NCBI RefSeq assembly: GCF_026745355.1
Contig: NC_079203.1
Span: 4,521,362-4,585,361, forward strand
Reading direction: 5' to 3'
DNA: 64,000 nucleotides
Source: Beta vulgaris subsp. vulgaris
Lineage: Eukaryota; Streptophyta; Magnoliopsida; Caryophyllales; Amaranthaceae
The translations under genes and the position numbers were made by a program. Shown one piece after another: positions 22,101 through 33,290 of the stretch (the first letter of the stretch is position 1; every line of letters starts with the position of its first letter). The notes beneath the pieces are model-generated. The model searched no databases. It had not been told where the DNA came from and saw only the letters and a list, made by a program, of their open reading frames with translations.

Positions 22101-22447
22101 TTTAGTTCCAATTACTGATTGATGAGTGGGACGAGGTTCTAATGCCAAACTTCGTTTCTTTTGAATTGATTCAACTCATCCTGCATAGCCAAAATCCAAT
22201 CAGGGTCAGTCAATGCAATTTTATAATTAGACGGTTCTATTTCAGATATAAAAGCATTGAAAGCACAAAAGTTATGAAGAGATGACGAGTTTGACTCCCT
22301 TTGATATGTCTGTGAGTATAGGTCAGTAGGATGTGATCCTTGGTGTTTCCACTTCTTCGGAGTGAAAATTTCGTTCTGTGGCTCAGTGCCATGCTCTGAG
22401 CGTTCACTGTTGTTTTCGCTTTCTTCAGCTTCTGTTGGTTCTGCCAC
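19147..22447 (-). pseudogene. Sirevirus reverse transcriptase and RNase H, disrupted
   Basis: Minus-strand pieces give the copia RT start (YKIALTDPDWILAMQDEL, 22240-22160) and the MDVKTAFLNGYL and ALYGLKQAPRAWY motifs (21930-21760). Next are a degenerate active site with DDIIFGATT near 21645 (first residues changed from YVDD), the connection region, and RNase H with IGYSDADYAG and the STAEAEYVAAA acid residues (21180-21060). The domain then changes frame near 20935 and continues as [10 protein letters not shown] and [10 protein letters not shown]. After the CACTA insertion at 19241-20809 it resumes with DQIADIFTKPLARERF and stops at 19147. RT and RNase H would copy the element RNA to DNA. Frameshifts and the insertion make this copy non-functional. 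Confidence 0.88.
19241..20809. mobile_element. Non-autonomous CACTA element inside the Sirevirus
   Basis: The inverted ends CACTAGTACAAAAAAGGCAA and CACTAGTAGAAAAAGTTCAA both continue into TTTGCGTCG. The exact 3-bp duplication TCA flanks it (19238-19240 and 20810-20812). Subterminal regions are arrays of TTGCGTCGCAC / GTGCGACGCAA in both directions (19258-19530 and 20575-20790), as is usual for CACTA transposase binding. The centre is A-rich, then rich in TCGTCGAGTTTCG repeats and GAGA microsatellite (20100-20500). No transposase is encoded. Confidence 0.93.
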
Positions 22448-22469
22448 ACTTCTTCTTCGACAGTTTCAG

Positions 22470-23935
22470 TTACTCTTCTGCATCCTTTTCACGTTCGTCG
22501 CAGTTGTTTTGTTCTTCAAACTGTGCCATGCTCTGAGCCTCAGAACTTGTTTCAGTTTGTTTCTCATCATGCGTTTTGTCTCGTGACTCTCTAATCAGTC
22601 CAATAGAGAAGTCTTCGTCATCATCTACCTGCACATCTTGTAAGCTTTTATCAGATTCATCAAATATGACATGGACACTCTCCTCCATACGCATTGTTCT
22701 TTTGTTGTATACTTTATATGCTTTGCTATGAGGAGAGTAACCAATGAACACTGCTTCATCACTTCTTGGATCAAACTTACCCAAATTATCCTTGCCATTG
22801 TTGTGAACATAACAAGTACATCCAAAACATCTTAAGTGAGAGATATTTGGTTTCCTACCTTTGATGAGTTCATATGGAGTTTTATTCAAGATGGATCGTA
22901 CTTTAGTTCTGTTATATATATAGCATGCAGTACTTACTGCCTCGGCCCAAAAACTTCTAGGTAAGCCACTTTGTAGAAGCATGGTTCGAGACATGTCTTC
23001 TAAAGTACGATTCATCCTTTCTACAACTCCATTCTGTTGTGGTGTTCTTGGTGCAGAGAAATTATGATCAATTCCATTGTCATTGCAAATTTTTCGAAAT
23101 CTGTATTTTCAAACTCAGTGCCATGATCAGTACGGACAGACAGCAATTTACAATTTGTTTGATTTTGAACTTTTCGAATATGAACAAGAAAAACATCAAA
23201 TGTTTCATCTTTCCCACCAATGAATAATGTCCAAACAAATCTAGAGAAATCATCAACAAGTACCAACACATATTTGCTACCACCTCTACTCCTTACACGC
23301 ATTGGGCCACAAAGATCCATGTGAATTAGTTCCAAGGGTTTAAGGTGCTAACAAATGTCTTTGACTTAAAAGATGATCGAACATGTTTGCATCTAGCACA
23401 TGCATTACAAATTGTTTCCCAATCAAAGTTTATGGATGGTAAACCATCTACTAAATCCATTTTTCTCAATTTGTTAAGCAGTCTAGAGCTAACATGTCCA
23501 AGTCTTTTATGCCAAAGTAGTGGATTATCTTGTAGGGCACTCATGCATGAAATTTTCTCATTAGGTAAGGTATCTAGACAGATTATATAGACATTGTTTA
23601 ATCTTTTACCTTCCAATATTACTTCCCTAGTTTTCATATTCAAGATTTGGCACAAATTTGCCTGAAATTCAACAACATTACCTTTATCACACAGTTGTGA
23701 TATACTTAACAAGTTGTGTTTCAGTCCATTTATTAACATGACATTCTCGATGGAGTGTGTTAGAGATTTGCCGACGTTGCCTATTCCAATGATCTCTCCT
23801 TTTTGTTGTCGCCAAATGTAACACACCCTCCATTGTGGGCTACTAGTGAGAGGAATTGTGTTTTGTCACCAGTCATATGTCTTGAGCAACCACTGTCGAG
23901 ATACCATAGGTTGCTTCCTCTCACGTTTACCTGCA
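22470..23935 (-). pseudogene. Sirevirus protease tail and integrase, frameshifted
   Basis: The aspartic protease site WYLDSGCSRHMTGD lies near 23900-23860. Then follow the pre-integrase zinc finger WHKRLGH...CNACARC (23510-23400) and the integrase core with HMDLCGPM (first Asp, 23320), VRTDHGTEFE (second Asp, 23130) and VERMNRTLED (Glu, about 23020). The chain continues through the C-terminal LRCFGCTCYVH and FIGYSPHSKAYKVYN parts. Integrase would insert the element DNA into the genome. One-base shifts near 23330 and 23040 break the chain, although the catalytic D-D-E residues survive. Confidence 0.88.
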
Positions 23936-24081
23936 CAAGAATCACTTGTTAGTTTTAGGAACCCATATTGTTTGGGTCCCTTTTTCTTACGTTGAGCATC
24001 TAGAATGTCTTTTCTAACCCAGATTTGAGTACATGTTTAATATTCTTTGCAATTCGATTTTTCTTTTTGTTACAGTCTCAA

Positions 24082-25958
24082 TTAGGTGCCATTATTTCCA
24101 CAAAAATTGCAAATAAGATATTCAGGAAGGCCAACATATTTTCTTTTTCGAAAGTCTCTTTCGAAGGGTCTGGCACTGAGCCTGGCACTGAGTCGCTGGT
24201 CAGAATATCCTAATCCTGTTTTGTTCTGTTGTTTGTGGTGCAAGTTAGGTAATTTAGAGCATTCTTCCCATTGGTCCATTTTTCGTGCATCTTTCGAGCA
24301 ATAGAAAGTTGTGATTCCAAATATTCAACTGAGGTGTTCAAATCACTACTTCTTTTTCGGGAAATCTCTAAGTCCTTTTTAACCTTATCCAGTTCTTCTT
24401 TTATTTTTCATCACTAGGTACGTAGTGGGACAATTTCAGATTGTTGTCTTGATTTTTAAGTTCATTCAACTCGTGATTTAAATTTTCAATTTGTTCCTCA
24501 AGACTAGACTTTTCAGCTTGGAACTCAGTGACTGGCACTGAGTTTTTACGAGATTATCAACTAGAGTCTTTTCTTGTTTTGTGTGTTTATCTCTAAGTCT
24601 TTCTCGTCAATCCTTTTTATAGAGTTTTTTTCCTTCAGCAATTCCTTATATTCTGTTTCTAATCCAATTTTTAGCCTGGTCAAATTTTTTATTTCCTTTT
24701 TCATGTTATCAAAATTATCATTCATGTTTTGACAATCATCAATTACGTTTTCAAGCAATATGACAAGCTTACTTTTGGAAAGAAGATGAATTGAAGGTTT
24801 TAAAGAAGTTAGACTTACCTCACTGTCTTCTTCCTCTTCAAGAGGGTTCGAACTTTTAGCCATCAAGCATAGATGTGAGTCGTCATGGCTCAGTGCCGTC
24901 TTCAGAGTTGTCTGTACAGCATTCAGACATAATTTTGCTTCGTGGCTCTGAGCTGGCACTGATTTCGTCAGAATCCGAGTCTCCCCAGACTGCTGCGATC
25001 ATGGCTTTCTTGTACTCCTTCTTAGACTGCTCCGTTTTTCTCTAGGCTTTTCTTCATCCCACAGAGGGCATTCTTTAATCCTGTGATCATACTCACCACA
25101 CTTGAAACAACCAGAGTTAGTAGCACTTTTCTTAGGGTTAAAAGTAGTGCCTTTACCTTTGGAGTTTCCACCTCTCCTGAAGTTGTTATTCCTATCTTTT
25201 TCAAAAGTTTTGAAATTTTCTAGTTAGAAAGCTAGTTCTTCATCACTATCTATACTATCATCCTTTCTACTTCAGTTTTTAAGGCCAACCCTTTATTCTT
25301 TGGTTCACTTGATTTAGAGTCTAAAACAAGTTCGTGAGTCATTAAGGAACCAATGAGTTGTTCTAGTGAGATTTTGTAAATCCTTAGCCTCTTGAATAGC
25401 AGTTATTTTGGGAAGCCATTTATTAGTCAAACTTCTTAACACTTTTCTAACTAAATCTTCAGAAGAATAGATTTTTCCTAAAGATCTTAGTTCATTAGTT
25501 ATTAGTGTAAATCTGGTAAACATATCTTTAATAGATTCGTCCTTATTCATTGTGAACAGTTCATATTGTTGGACTAGTAAATCTATCCTAGACTGTTTTA
25601 CCTCGTTTGTACCTTCATGTGCCAATTCCAGTGTGTCCCAGATTTCCTTAGCTGTAGTGCATGCCGAGATCCTTGAATATTCATCAGGTCCAATTCCAGA
25701 TTGGAGAATACTCATAGCTTTGTAATTCTTTTCGGTTTTCCATAGTCAACATAATTGTACTGATCTTCCTCCTTGTCGATCAGCTTTCCTTCAGCATCTT
25801 TGACTTGAATAGGTAGAGGCCCAGTCTTTATGATTCTCCAGCATTCAAAATCAGAACCTTGAATGTAGATCCTCATCCTAGTCTTCCACCATCCATAGTC
25901 CTTCCCGTTGAAAACAGGACACTTGGAATACTGTCACGATAGTCTCTTGGTTGTTCAT
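24082..25958 (-). pseudogene. Sirevirus Gag region, frameshifted
   Basis: The start is ATGAACAACC at 25958. A degraded N-terminal part (FNGKDYGWWKTRMRIYIQG) is followed by a clear UBN2-type Gag domain (25715-25314: TAKEIWDTLELAHEG, VKQSRIDLLVQQYE, MFTRFTLITNELR). Next come a basic region and one zinc knuckle CFKCGEYDHRIKECP (25100), which would bind element RNA. A long acidic and coiled-coil region (24959-24561) is typical of Sirevirus Gag, which interacts with host light-chain-type proteins in some members. Many one-base shifts separate these pieces. Confidence 0.82.
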
Positions 25959-25998
25959 GATTTCTATTCTCTAGATGTGAGTCTTACGAGAATAGCCT

Positions 25999-26010
25999 GC
26001 TCTGATACCA
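25999..26010 (-). promoter_or_regulatory. Primer binding site for initiator-Met tRNA
   Basis: TGGTATCAGAGC on the minus strand begins 2 bp inside the 5' LTR. It is complementary to the 3' end of initiator methionine tRNA, the standard copia primer. Confidence 0.9.
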
Positions 26011-26012
26011 CT

Positions 26013-27321
26013 TGTTGTAACCAAGGGAACACTCAAGAAGGGGGGGGGGTTGAATTGAGTGGTGAAATCTAATCGTTTTTCGCAAAAATCCTTTCTGGCT
26101 CAGTGCCTGGCCTGAGCGAACACTCGAAAATGCTAATTTGAGTTTTTGCGAATAATAAACTTAAAAGATATAGATTTGACACAAGATATAACGTGGTTCA
26201 ATCTCACCTCTGAGATCTACGTCCACAAGAAACAAAAACTCTTTTATTTCTTTGAATCCTAAATATCAAACTCTTGATACAATACGATTCCCCTCACTAC
26301 TAACCCTAGTAATGACTCCCAACACTTAACTCTAAGTGTTGACACTCTCTATAATGTAAAAGTTACAGAAAAGAACGATCCTCAAAGATGTCTTCTTAGT
26401 CAAGCAAATAGAGGACAATTACAATATGTGAAATAGTAACTTAAACCTAACTAGCTCAGTGCTATGCTCAGTGCCAGAGGAAATAGTTTTCAGCTTTTAA
26501 TAGACTCGATTTTTTCTCTGAAAACGTGAGATTTAAAAGTGAATTCTGATTCCCTTTTATAAGACTTGTTTAGGACGAAAATCACTTAAAAATATCTTTA
26601 TCTTTTAATCCTTGATTTAAGGGATAAAACTTTATCTTTTTCTATTTTATCTTTTAAACAAAAAAGATAAGTTTTCCACATAGATTTTCTTTTTCAACTC
26701 AAAGTCTGTTTATATCTCAAAAGTATTTTTCCAAATCCTTTTAGAAAATCTGAAAACATGTTTTAATAAAATTCTATTTTATAAAAATATTTTTATTAAA
26801 AACACGGTTTTTACCAAAAACGAGTTTTTATCAAAATCTTTTTCAAAAACTCGTTTTATTAAAAACTGATTTTTGTTAAAATCATTTCCAAAACTCGTTT
26901 TTATCAAAAACTTTTAGAAACTTTGTTTTACAAAATCTTTTTCTAAAAACTCGTTTTCCTTAATCCCTTTTTATTTCTGATTTCGAAAATCTATTTCCTC
27001 TTATATAGATATATAATTTTAATATAATTATTTACTTTCTTAACTCTAAGAAAATAATAACTATACTAACTTTATATTTCTATATTTAGCACATAGCATA
27101 TTACTAAGCATATTACATTTTTATCTAAAGTTACTATTCTAAGACATTATAAACTAGAACTTCATTCTTGATTCTTCTTTTCTTCAAAGTCTTCGTTTAT
27201 CAATTTCTTTCTTCATGCATCTGTTGCAACTGTTACATACTTTCATGCTACAACATATTATATTAATTTTCATCATCAAAACATAACATGTGCATAAAAC
27301 ATAACATGTACATGCACAACA
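26013..27321 (-). repeat. 5' LTR of the Sirevirus-like element
   Basis: It is 1,309 bp. The inverted motif seen in the other LTR is here CTCAGTGCC-T-GGCCTGAG (from 26100), missing one base. In the first 200 bp it lacks six single bases present in the other LTR; later the other LTR is the one missing bases. Confidence 0.93.
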
Positions 27322-27356
27322 CACCCCTCTAACCTTAAACCCTAACGGTCCCACAA

Positions 27357-27485
27357 GTGATAGCCTAGTGATGTTGGCATCACCTCCGATCCCAGAGATC
27401 CTGAGTTCGAGTCTCACCCCTTGCAAGGAGGGATCCCTAATTTTCCCCCTCCTTGCAAAGGACTTCATCTACCTTAAAAAAATGT
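27357..27485 (+). mobile_element. tRNA-derived SINE
   Basis: A box A-like TGATAGCCTAGTGATGTTGG and box B GAGTTCGAGTCTCACC are at the expected spacing, followed by a short body and an A-rich end (CCTTAAAAAAATG). It lies immediately beside the Sirevirus insertion. Confidence 0.65.
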
Positions 27486-28200
27486 ATTCTGTTTTACTCA
27501 CAAGTGTATTCATTATACGCTTGAGTTTATATACGTTAGGCTATTTTTTGCTCATTTAAAACTTTTTTCATAGCATTGGATGTACCATGAACACGAAACC
27601 CCCAATGTGTATAAAAGTTGTATCCACACGCTATTTTTGTATACCACATCATTACCAATTATGTCTTACTTCAGGTAATATTTTCTCATTTGCACCTCGT
27701 ATATAGTTGTATCATGTTTCATGTTTGTTGGATTCATTGGCATGTTTGATCTTGAGTCCACAGTCTACAGTTCACGTATCCTTTATTGCCTTATTGATTT
27801 TGAATTACAATGCTATTCGACTTCAGAGGTGGTCAAACTCGTCCTTTTTCTCATGATATGACCAAGATTCATTCTCATATTTCCTCCATTTCTAATTAAT
27901 TACAGCTTGCAATATAGTATGTTTTTTATGTTATCTGATAATCCGATGCATAACTTGAATTACTATTATTTTTCAACAATATATTAACAAAAATTAGAAA
28001 AAGTTTATATTTTGGCTATACGTTGTAGCTAATACAACCAAATTTAACAAAAATTTTATTATTAGTAGAAATATAGTAGTATATATTTGCGAGTTTATGA
28101 CTAAAAACATCTAACAAAGTCTTCTAGAATAATGCAAGGCAAAAACATATGACTATTTTGGTCTACGGAAATTTGGAATGCTTCCTCCATCTCTATTACT
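27486..28200. other. AT-rich intergenic stretch
   Basis: No gene, RNA or repeat is recognised. Confidence 0.4.
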
Positions 28201-28202
28201 TT

Positions 28203-28595
28203 GGGGGTATTTGGCAATTAGAGTTTTGGGGTGAAAAAGAGAGTTTTGGACCACTTTTAGAGTTTTGACTAGTCAAAAACTCTAAAAGGAGTGTTTGATA
28301 AAAGAGAGTTTTAGAGAGAATTTTGGAATAAAACCCTCAAAATGAAAAACTTTTGAAGATTAGGTAAAAATATGTTCAATGACTTTTATGTATCTAATAA
28401 TAATACTATCCATGTACATTAAAACGTCTATAAATGTCATTTCACACAAACAAATGACAATAAACTTTTAGCAAGTAGTTAATTGTTACCAAACACATTT
28501 AAAGAAAAAAGTTGTCAAATCAGCGGCCAAATCTGCTTAACAAAAAGTTAAAACTCTAAACTCTAACAACTAAACTCTATTTGCCAAACAGGACC
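28203..28595. mobile_element. Small TIR element (MITE), about 390 bp
   Basis: The inverted ends share TTTGGCAATTAGAGTTT on the left and TTTGGCAAATAGAGTTT on the reversed right. GAGTTTT and CTCTAAAAC repeats occur inside. No clear target duplication is seen, so superfamily is open. Confidence 0.5.
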
Positions 28596-28972
28596 AAGTC
28601 TCAATTGGGTTTAGATTAGTTTTTAAAGTTTTGGTGGGGTAAAGTTGATGAAATACAATATTAGTCGTGAATGTGAGTAAAAATGTTAGTCTCATATGGT
28701 CATTTTTTTGTATGCAGCAATCTCTTGGGCATAATTCATTATATGAGTTGAAAAGGCTAAAGCACAAGTCATGCATTGCTTGTAATCAAACTTTTTTTTT
28801 TTTTACATAATTGTAATTTGACATCACTCCAATCTAGACCCTTTACTGCTCAACAAACAGCTGCACAAAGCCTAGAAAGATTGCATAAATTAGGAATAAT
28901 CATCACCTTATGATACTACATCAGAAAATCAATTATCAATTTCTTCAGCAATCCCAGATTTGTACTGAAAAA

Positions 28973-31154
28973 TCAGGGGGTAGGGGTACCAGCGTTCGAG
29001 TCCTTAGATTTGTTCTCGTCAGATGACGGCCTCTCTTCTGACTCAGACGGCCTGATTTCTTCTATCATTCTAACAACATCATCCATTTTAGGCCTCATAT
29101 CAGGCACTCTAGCTACACAAGCCAGTGCTATCTGTAACATGTGCACCATTTCCTCTTCCGCATTTGGACACCTAAGTAACTCAGCATCGAATACCTCAGA
29201 AGTCCATTCTTCTCTGACCACGGACTGCACCCATCTTGGGAGATCAATCACATCGTTGTGTCCATGGCTAGTTTTCAGAGGAGCTTTTCCTGTTAAGATC
29301 TCCAGGAGTAGTACCCCAAAACTGTACACATCAGATTTTTGACTAGCTTTTCTTACTTCGATCACTTCTGGAGCATGGTACCCTATGCTCCTCGAGGTGA
29401 TGCCTTGGAAGTTCATCAATAGAGGCAAACCGAAATCAGAGATGCAACCTTCATAATCTTGTGAAAGGAGAACATTAGAGGACTTTATGTTTCCATGGAT
29501 GAATTTTCCACCGGCCTCAGAATGGATGTGAAGTATTCCTCGTGCGGCCCCTAGTGCAATTGCAATTCTAGAATTCCAGTCCAAGGGAGTCTTCCCATTG
29601 TATCCATGGCCTGAAAGTTCAGTAAAGGATGCACTGAGAATGAGAAAAACGATAGCTGCACAGTATAATTTGCAAAAATAATCTTACAAATTTGCTATAC
29701 AATGCCAATATTCCTATGTTAGTCACAATCTAGATCTTGAAATATTAGAAGCATAGAGTCAGTGAGGGGAATTTTTGTAACTTTATTTGTGGCACCTACT
29801 GGCCACTACTCTCCTATTTCGCATTTAAATTTTTAAAATTTAGGTATCTATAGATACTGCAGTGGGAAGAGAAGGGATGCATACCATGCAAGACTGCACT
29901 TAAGCTGCCGCCAGGTATGAAGTCATAGACCAGTAGTTTTTCATCCTTGGAAAAATAGTATGCCCGAAGAGGCACGAGGTTTGGATGTTGACCAACCTTG
30001 CTAACCATCTCCATTTGCTGCTCGAATTCCCGCTTGCCAATCCCCACCTCCTTGAGCCGTTTTACCACCACAACAATTCCCTCGTCCAAAATAGCTTTAT
30101 ATGCTGTTCCATAGCTCCCTTTCCCAAGAACTTCTGCCGAAGCCCTAAGTAAGTCCTCAAGATCAAAATTATAGGAGCAACCTCCAAAGAAGACCAATTT
30201 GTTCTTTTCAGCTGTCTGCACACCACTCCCAAAGTCTTCCTTTGGCAACTGGTTTTTGCTCTTCTTGACATTAGCTTCTTTTCCCTTGTCAGAATCACTA
30301 CCTCCTGTACGTCTTCTCTTCAGACAGCATAGTAAAATTATTACTACTGCAAGAAGCAGCACAGCAGAGCCGCCTATTACAATAGCAATGATGGCCCCTA
30401 TACTGAACTTTGTCCTATTGCCATCTTTGCTTACAATCGGAAGAGTTGGAGCCAATGATGGCCCATTCAAGGAGCAATCTTCTAGAGGTGGTCCACATAA
30501 GGGATTTCCCAAAAATGATGAGCTTGGGAACTTCTGTAGTGAATCTGGGATTTCACCATTTAACATGTTGTCGCTTACATTTAATAGCTTCAGCCTTGGG
30601 GGATTAAGATCAGGGATAGACCCAGAAAGCATATTATCTTGGAGATTTAACACAATAAGCCTTGTCAAGTTGTTAATAGTTGATGGAATATTTCCAGTAA
30701 AGGAGTTAAAACTTAAATCCAACACCATAAGTCCACGAGAAAGAGATTTAGGAATGCTCCCTGAGAAGTTATTAGATTGAAGGAATAAGGAATGAAGAGA
30801 TGATAAACAAGGAATGTCAGCAGGAAGTTCCCCATTGAGGCTGTTTGATCGTAGACTTAGAACTTCAAGTGCGTCTAGTTTCCCAATGGTACCAGACGGT
30901 ATTGAGCCAACGAGCCCGATTCCTGGGAGATGGAGAGCAATAACACGGGTTCTTTCAGTATTGCACGTGACACCAGCCCAAGTGGTGCAAATTTCAGAGG
31001 CAACATTCCAGTTGAGCTTTCGTCCATGTGGAACATTAGCAGCAAAGTTAAGAAGTGCTTGCCTGTCTGAGTTCAAATCGGCACAAATGAGGGGAAGGAT
31101 AGCAACTAAATAAAGAAAGATAGATATATCTAGTAAGAAGGATTGAAGCTTCAT
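28973..31154 (-). CDS. LRR receptor-like kinase, probable inactive (At5g58300-like, class III)
   Basis: The two coding exons 29885-31154 and 28973-29610 join with GT/AG (phase 1) to give 635 residues, the family's normal size. In order: signal peptide (1-25), LRR N-cap with cysteines (about 28-65), about five LRRs (70-205), a GNPLCG cap (216-221), TM helix (253-278), a basic juxtamembrane part, and the kinase domain. The kinase keeps the glycine loop GKGSYG (344-349), the VAIK-type lysine (VVVKRL) and DFG (482-484). The catalytic HRD is replaced by HGN (462-464), so phosphotransfer is unlikely. The C-terminal tail [13 protein letters not shown] matches At5g58300. Such proteins sit in the plasma membrane and signal by scaffolding or by allostery with active kinases. 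A short 5' UTR with two tiny upstream ORFs precedes the ATG, probably after a long 5' UTR intron. Confidence 0.95.
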
Positions 31155-31254
31155 GGTGAAGTTTTCTGCCGAAGCTAGTGACTCCGAGATGAAACCATGA
31201 AATCGTGTTGTGATTCTGTCTCAATAAGAAGTGCTTCTATGATTGATATAGCAT
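31155..31254 (-). promoter_or_regulatory. 5' UTR of the receptor-like kinase with two short upstream ORFs
   Basis: A splice acceptor CTTTCAG ends at 31255. The UTR contains ATG-initiated frames of 5 codons (31237-31254) and 7 codons (31175-31198), each ending in TAG before the main ATG at 31154. Such frames can lower translation. It depends on the acceptor being real. Confidence 0.5.
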
Positions 31255-31818
31255 CTGAAAGAAGAGGTTGACAGGAACATCGATCAGTGAATAATGCAAA
31301 ATCAATTATTAGAAAACAGCAAAACCAATAAACAAAAATCTCTTTGAGCATGCATTATGCCTCAAACATTAAACTCACTCAGACATACAACATAACCGCC
31401 TGTAAAAGAAATCTGTTGTCAGAGTTGGAATGGAAAAGGAAAGTGTCCCATGTTCAACCCCGACAAAAGATAACTATGACATCAGTAATATATCTTTACT
31501 ATTTGAGAGCATAACTTTGGCATTCCCCTCATACCACTTCATATATCTTGCTTCTTATATCGGTTGACGAATTTATTGGAGAATGAGTTATACTTCTCTA
31601 GGATATACCAACACAAAGCATCTGACTAACAGGCCAAAAGAGTATCTTATAAGATATTATGTATTTAAGAATATTACTTCACAGTGGAAATCTGCTCTAG
31701 ACTGCATCTGATCAAACCAGTTACTTCATCTTTTCATATTGATCTAGGCAAAGATTCCCTGTAATAATGATTTAAAAACAAAGCATAGAAAATCCTTTGG
31801 TCTAGTTAAATAATATGA

Positions 31819-32128
31819 TGCACGGACACTCTCTTTGGGTCAACGTGTCGCGTTTCCGACACTTCAGGACACTTTCAGACACTTTGAATTTTCTTTTGAA
31901 GATAAATAGTGAATTGAAACGAGATCAACACAGTTTTTTGTTACTAGAAGACATGTTTTCCCTCTCAACCTTACTTTTTCCTTTCAATATCTCTAAATCT
32001 CTCAAAATATAGCCTAGTCTACTATCAAAACTGTAAAATATCGTGTTCTCTAACGTTTTCCCTGCGTTTTTTCACTTTTAGAATTTGTGTTTCCCTGTGT
32101 CCCCGTGTCAGTGTCCCGTGTCCGTGCA
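31819..32128. mobile_element. Putative TIR element with GACAC subterminal motifs
   Basis: The ends TGCACGGACAC and GTCCGTGCA are inverted, and GACAC/GTGTC units recur in both flanks (TTTCCGACACTTCAGGACAC on the left, CCGTGTCAGTGTCCCGTGTC on the right). No clear target duplication is present. It lies in the presumed 5' UTR intron of the kinase gene. Confidence 0.45.
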
Positions 32129-32885
32129 ACTTAACTTTCACATATATTAACTTTGAAGCAGAATTTTTTTTGTAATTATATTAAGCTAGGACCTCAAAAT
32201 ATTTTCTTGGTTTATTCTCTATGCATGGAGTAAAGATTCTATCATGCAAGGGCAAAAATATACTTATTAAACAAGTTACCCTACTTATCCTATGAAGTAT
32301 TAGCATCTTGCACTGGTAAAAAGTGATTATACATTTACTTAGCTTCAATTATAACTTTCCCATATATTTTAGTAAATAAGAATATGCTCCAATGGTTTAA
32401 TAGAATCATCTTCAAGTAAGGTGTTAAGAGTTGATACTTGATTCTTATCCAACTTTACTACTTTAGTGCCCTCTTTCCAAACACAAAAACATAAGATATT
32501 CAGATAATTTGGAGCGAATTTATTATAACAAATTTAATATTTAAAGTGATATAAAACAGTGCTTCAGGAATCTATACTTCTATATATGTTGAATGCTCCT
32601 AATTTATACAATGCTGTAAAGTTTAAAAGCAAGCTCTAAAGAAAAGAAAAGAGATCAGAAAGAATCCAATGCCCCATTATAAGCAAAAAAAGCTAAAGTG
32701 AAAACCATACTTTGCCATGCAAAGAAAAATAAAGTATCAAGTGCTTTTCCTCATAAAGCTAGGTCTTCTTATATTAGACAAGCTTAAAACATGGCCCTTA
32801 ATTATTGATTTTGAATCTTTATTTTGACTACTTAATTACTTATTAGCTAAGTACATGCTTCTGCACTATTATTAATTGTAACCGC
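32129..32885. other. AT-rich stretch, probably 5' UTR intron of the kinase gene
   Basis: No coding or repeat signal is recognised. Confidence 0.35.
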
Positions 32886-32891
32886 ATACCA

Positions 32892-33006
32892 AGGATGTTT
32901 TGGCCTAGTGGTTACGATTGAGGTGCTGTGAATGAGGTTCGAATCCCCCCTCCTTTTATTTGTACTTTGTACTGTCTTTGTGGCTCATATGGATCAAAAA
33001 AAAAAA
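32892..33006 (+). mobile_element. tRNA-derived SINE
   Basis: Box A TGGCCTAGTGGTTACGA and box B GGTTCGAATCCC are at tRNA spacing, followed by a TTTGTACTTTGTACTG body and a 12-base A tail. Confidence 0.75.
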
Positions 33007-33095
33007 TACTAATTGTAACCGCATGATTTTCCTTATTTACAAATAGATAAATTACGGAAAAAATAAAGAAAAAAAGTGAGTTCTATTTTGCCTAA

Positions 33096-33290
33096 TCTAT
33101 ACTAATATATTAAAAGGCGTCCTTAAACAATGAACGATCCCACATGACGTTCTTCAATAGAATTCAAGCTCATATATTAAAGTTTTAACCACTAAACCAA
33201 GTCATATTTAGTATTATCATTTTAAAGTAAAATATTAATATATGAATGAAAAATGTCATTACTCGAGTTGTAGTCCGGGCGTAAAACTAG
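33096..33290 (+). mobile_element. Small non-autonomous Helitron-like element
   Basis: It starts TCTATACTAATATATTAAAA after an A and ends in GGGCGTAAAACTAG before a T, matching the A/T host junction and CTAG end of plant Helitrons. The 3' hairpin is weak. 195 bp, no coding capacity. Confidence 0.45.

Larger units (their letters stand above)
15571..27321 (-). mobile_element. Complete Sirevirus-like Ty1/copia LTR retrotransposon, 11.75 kb
   Basis: The LTRs (15571-16886 and 26013-27321) both begin TGTTGTAACC and end CACAACA, and the exact 5-bp duplication CACCC flanks the element (15566-15570 and 27322-27326). It is transcribed on the minus strand, so the right LTR is the 5' LTR. A primer site for initiator-Met tRNA and a polypurine tract are in place. 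Gene order is gag (UBN2, zinc knuckle, coiled coil), protease, integrase, RT, RNase H, then an extra ORF before the 3' LTR. Large size, extra ORF and copia order fit the Sirevirus (SIRE/Maximus) lineage. Gag-pol is broken by many frameshifts and by a CACTA insertion (19241-20809), so this copy cannot move by itself. Confidence 0.95.
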
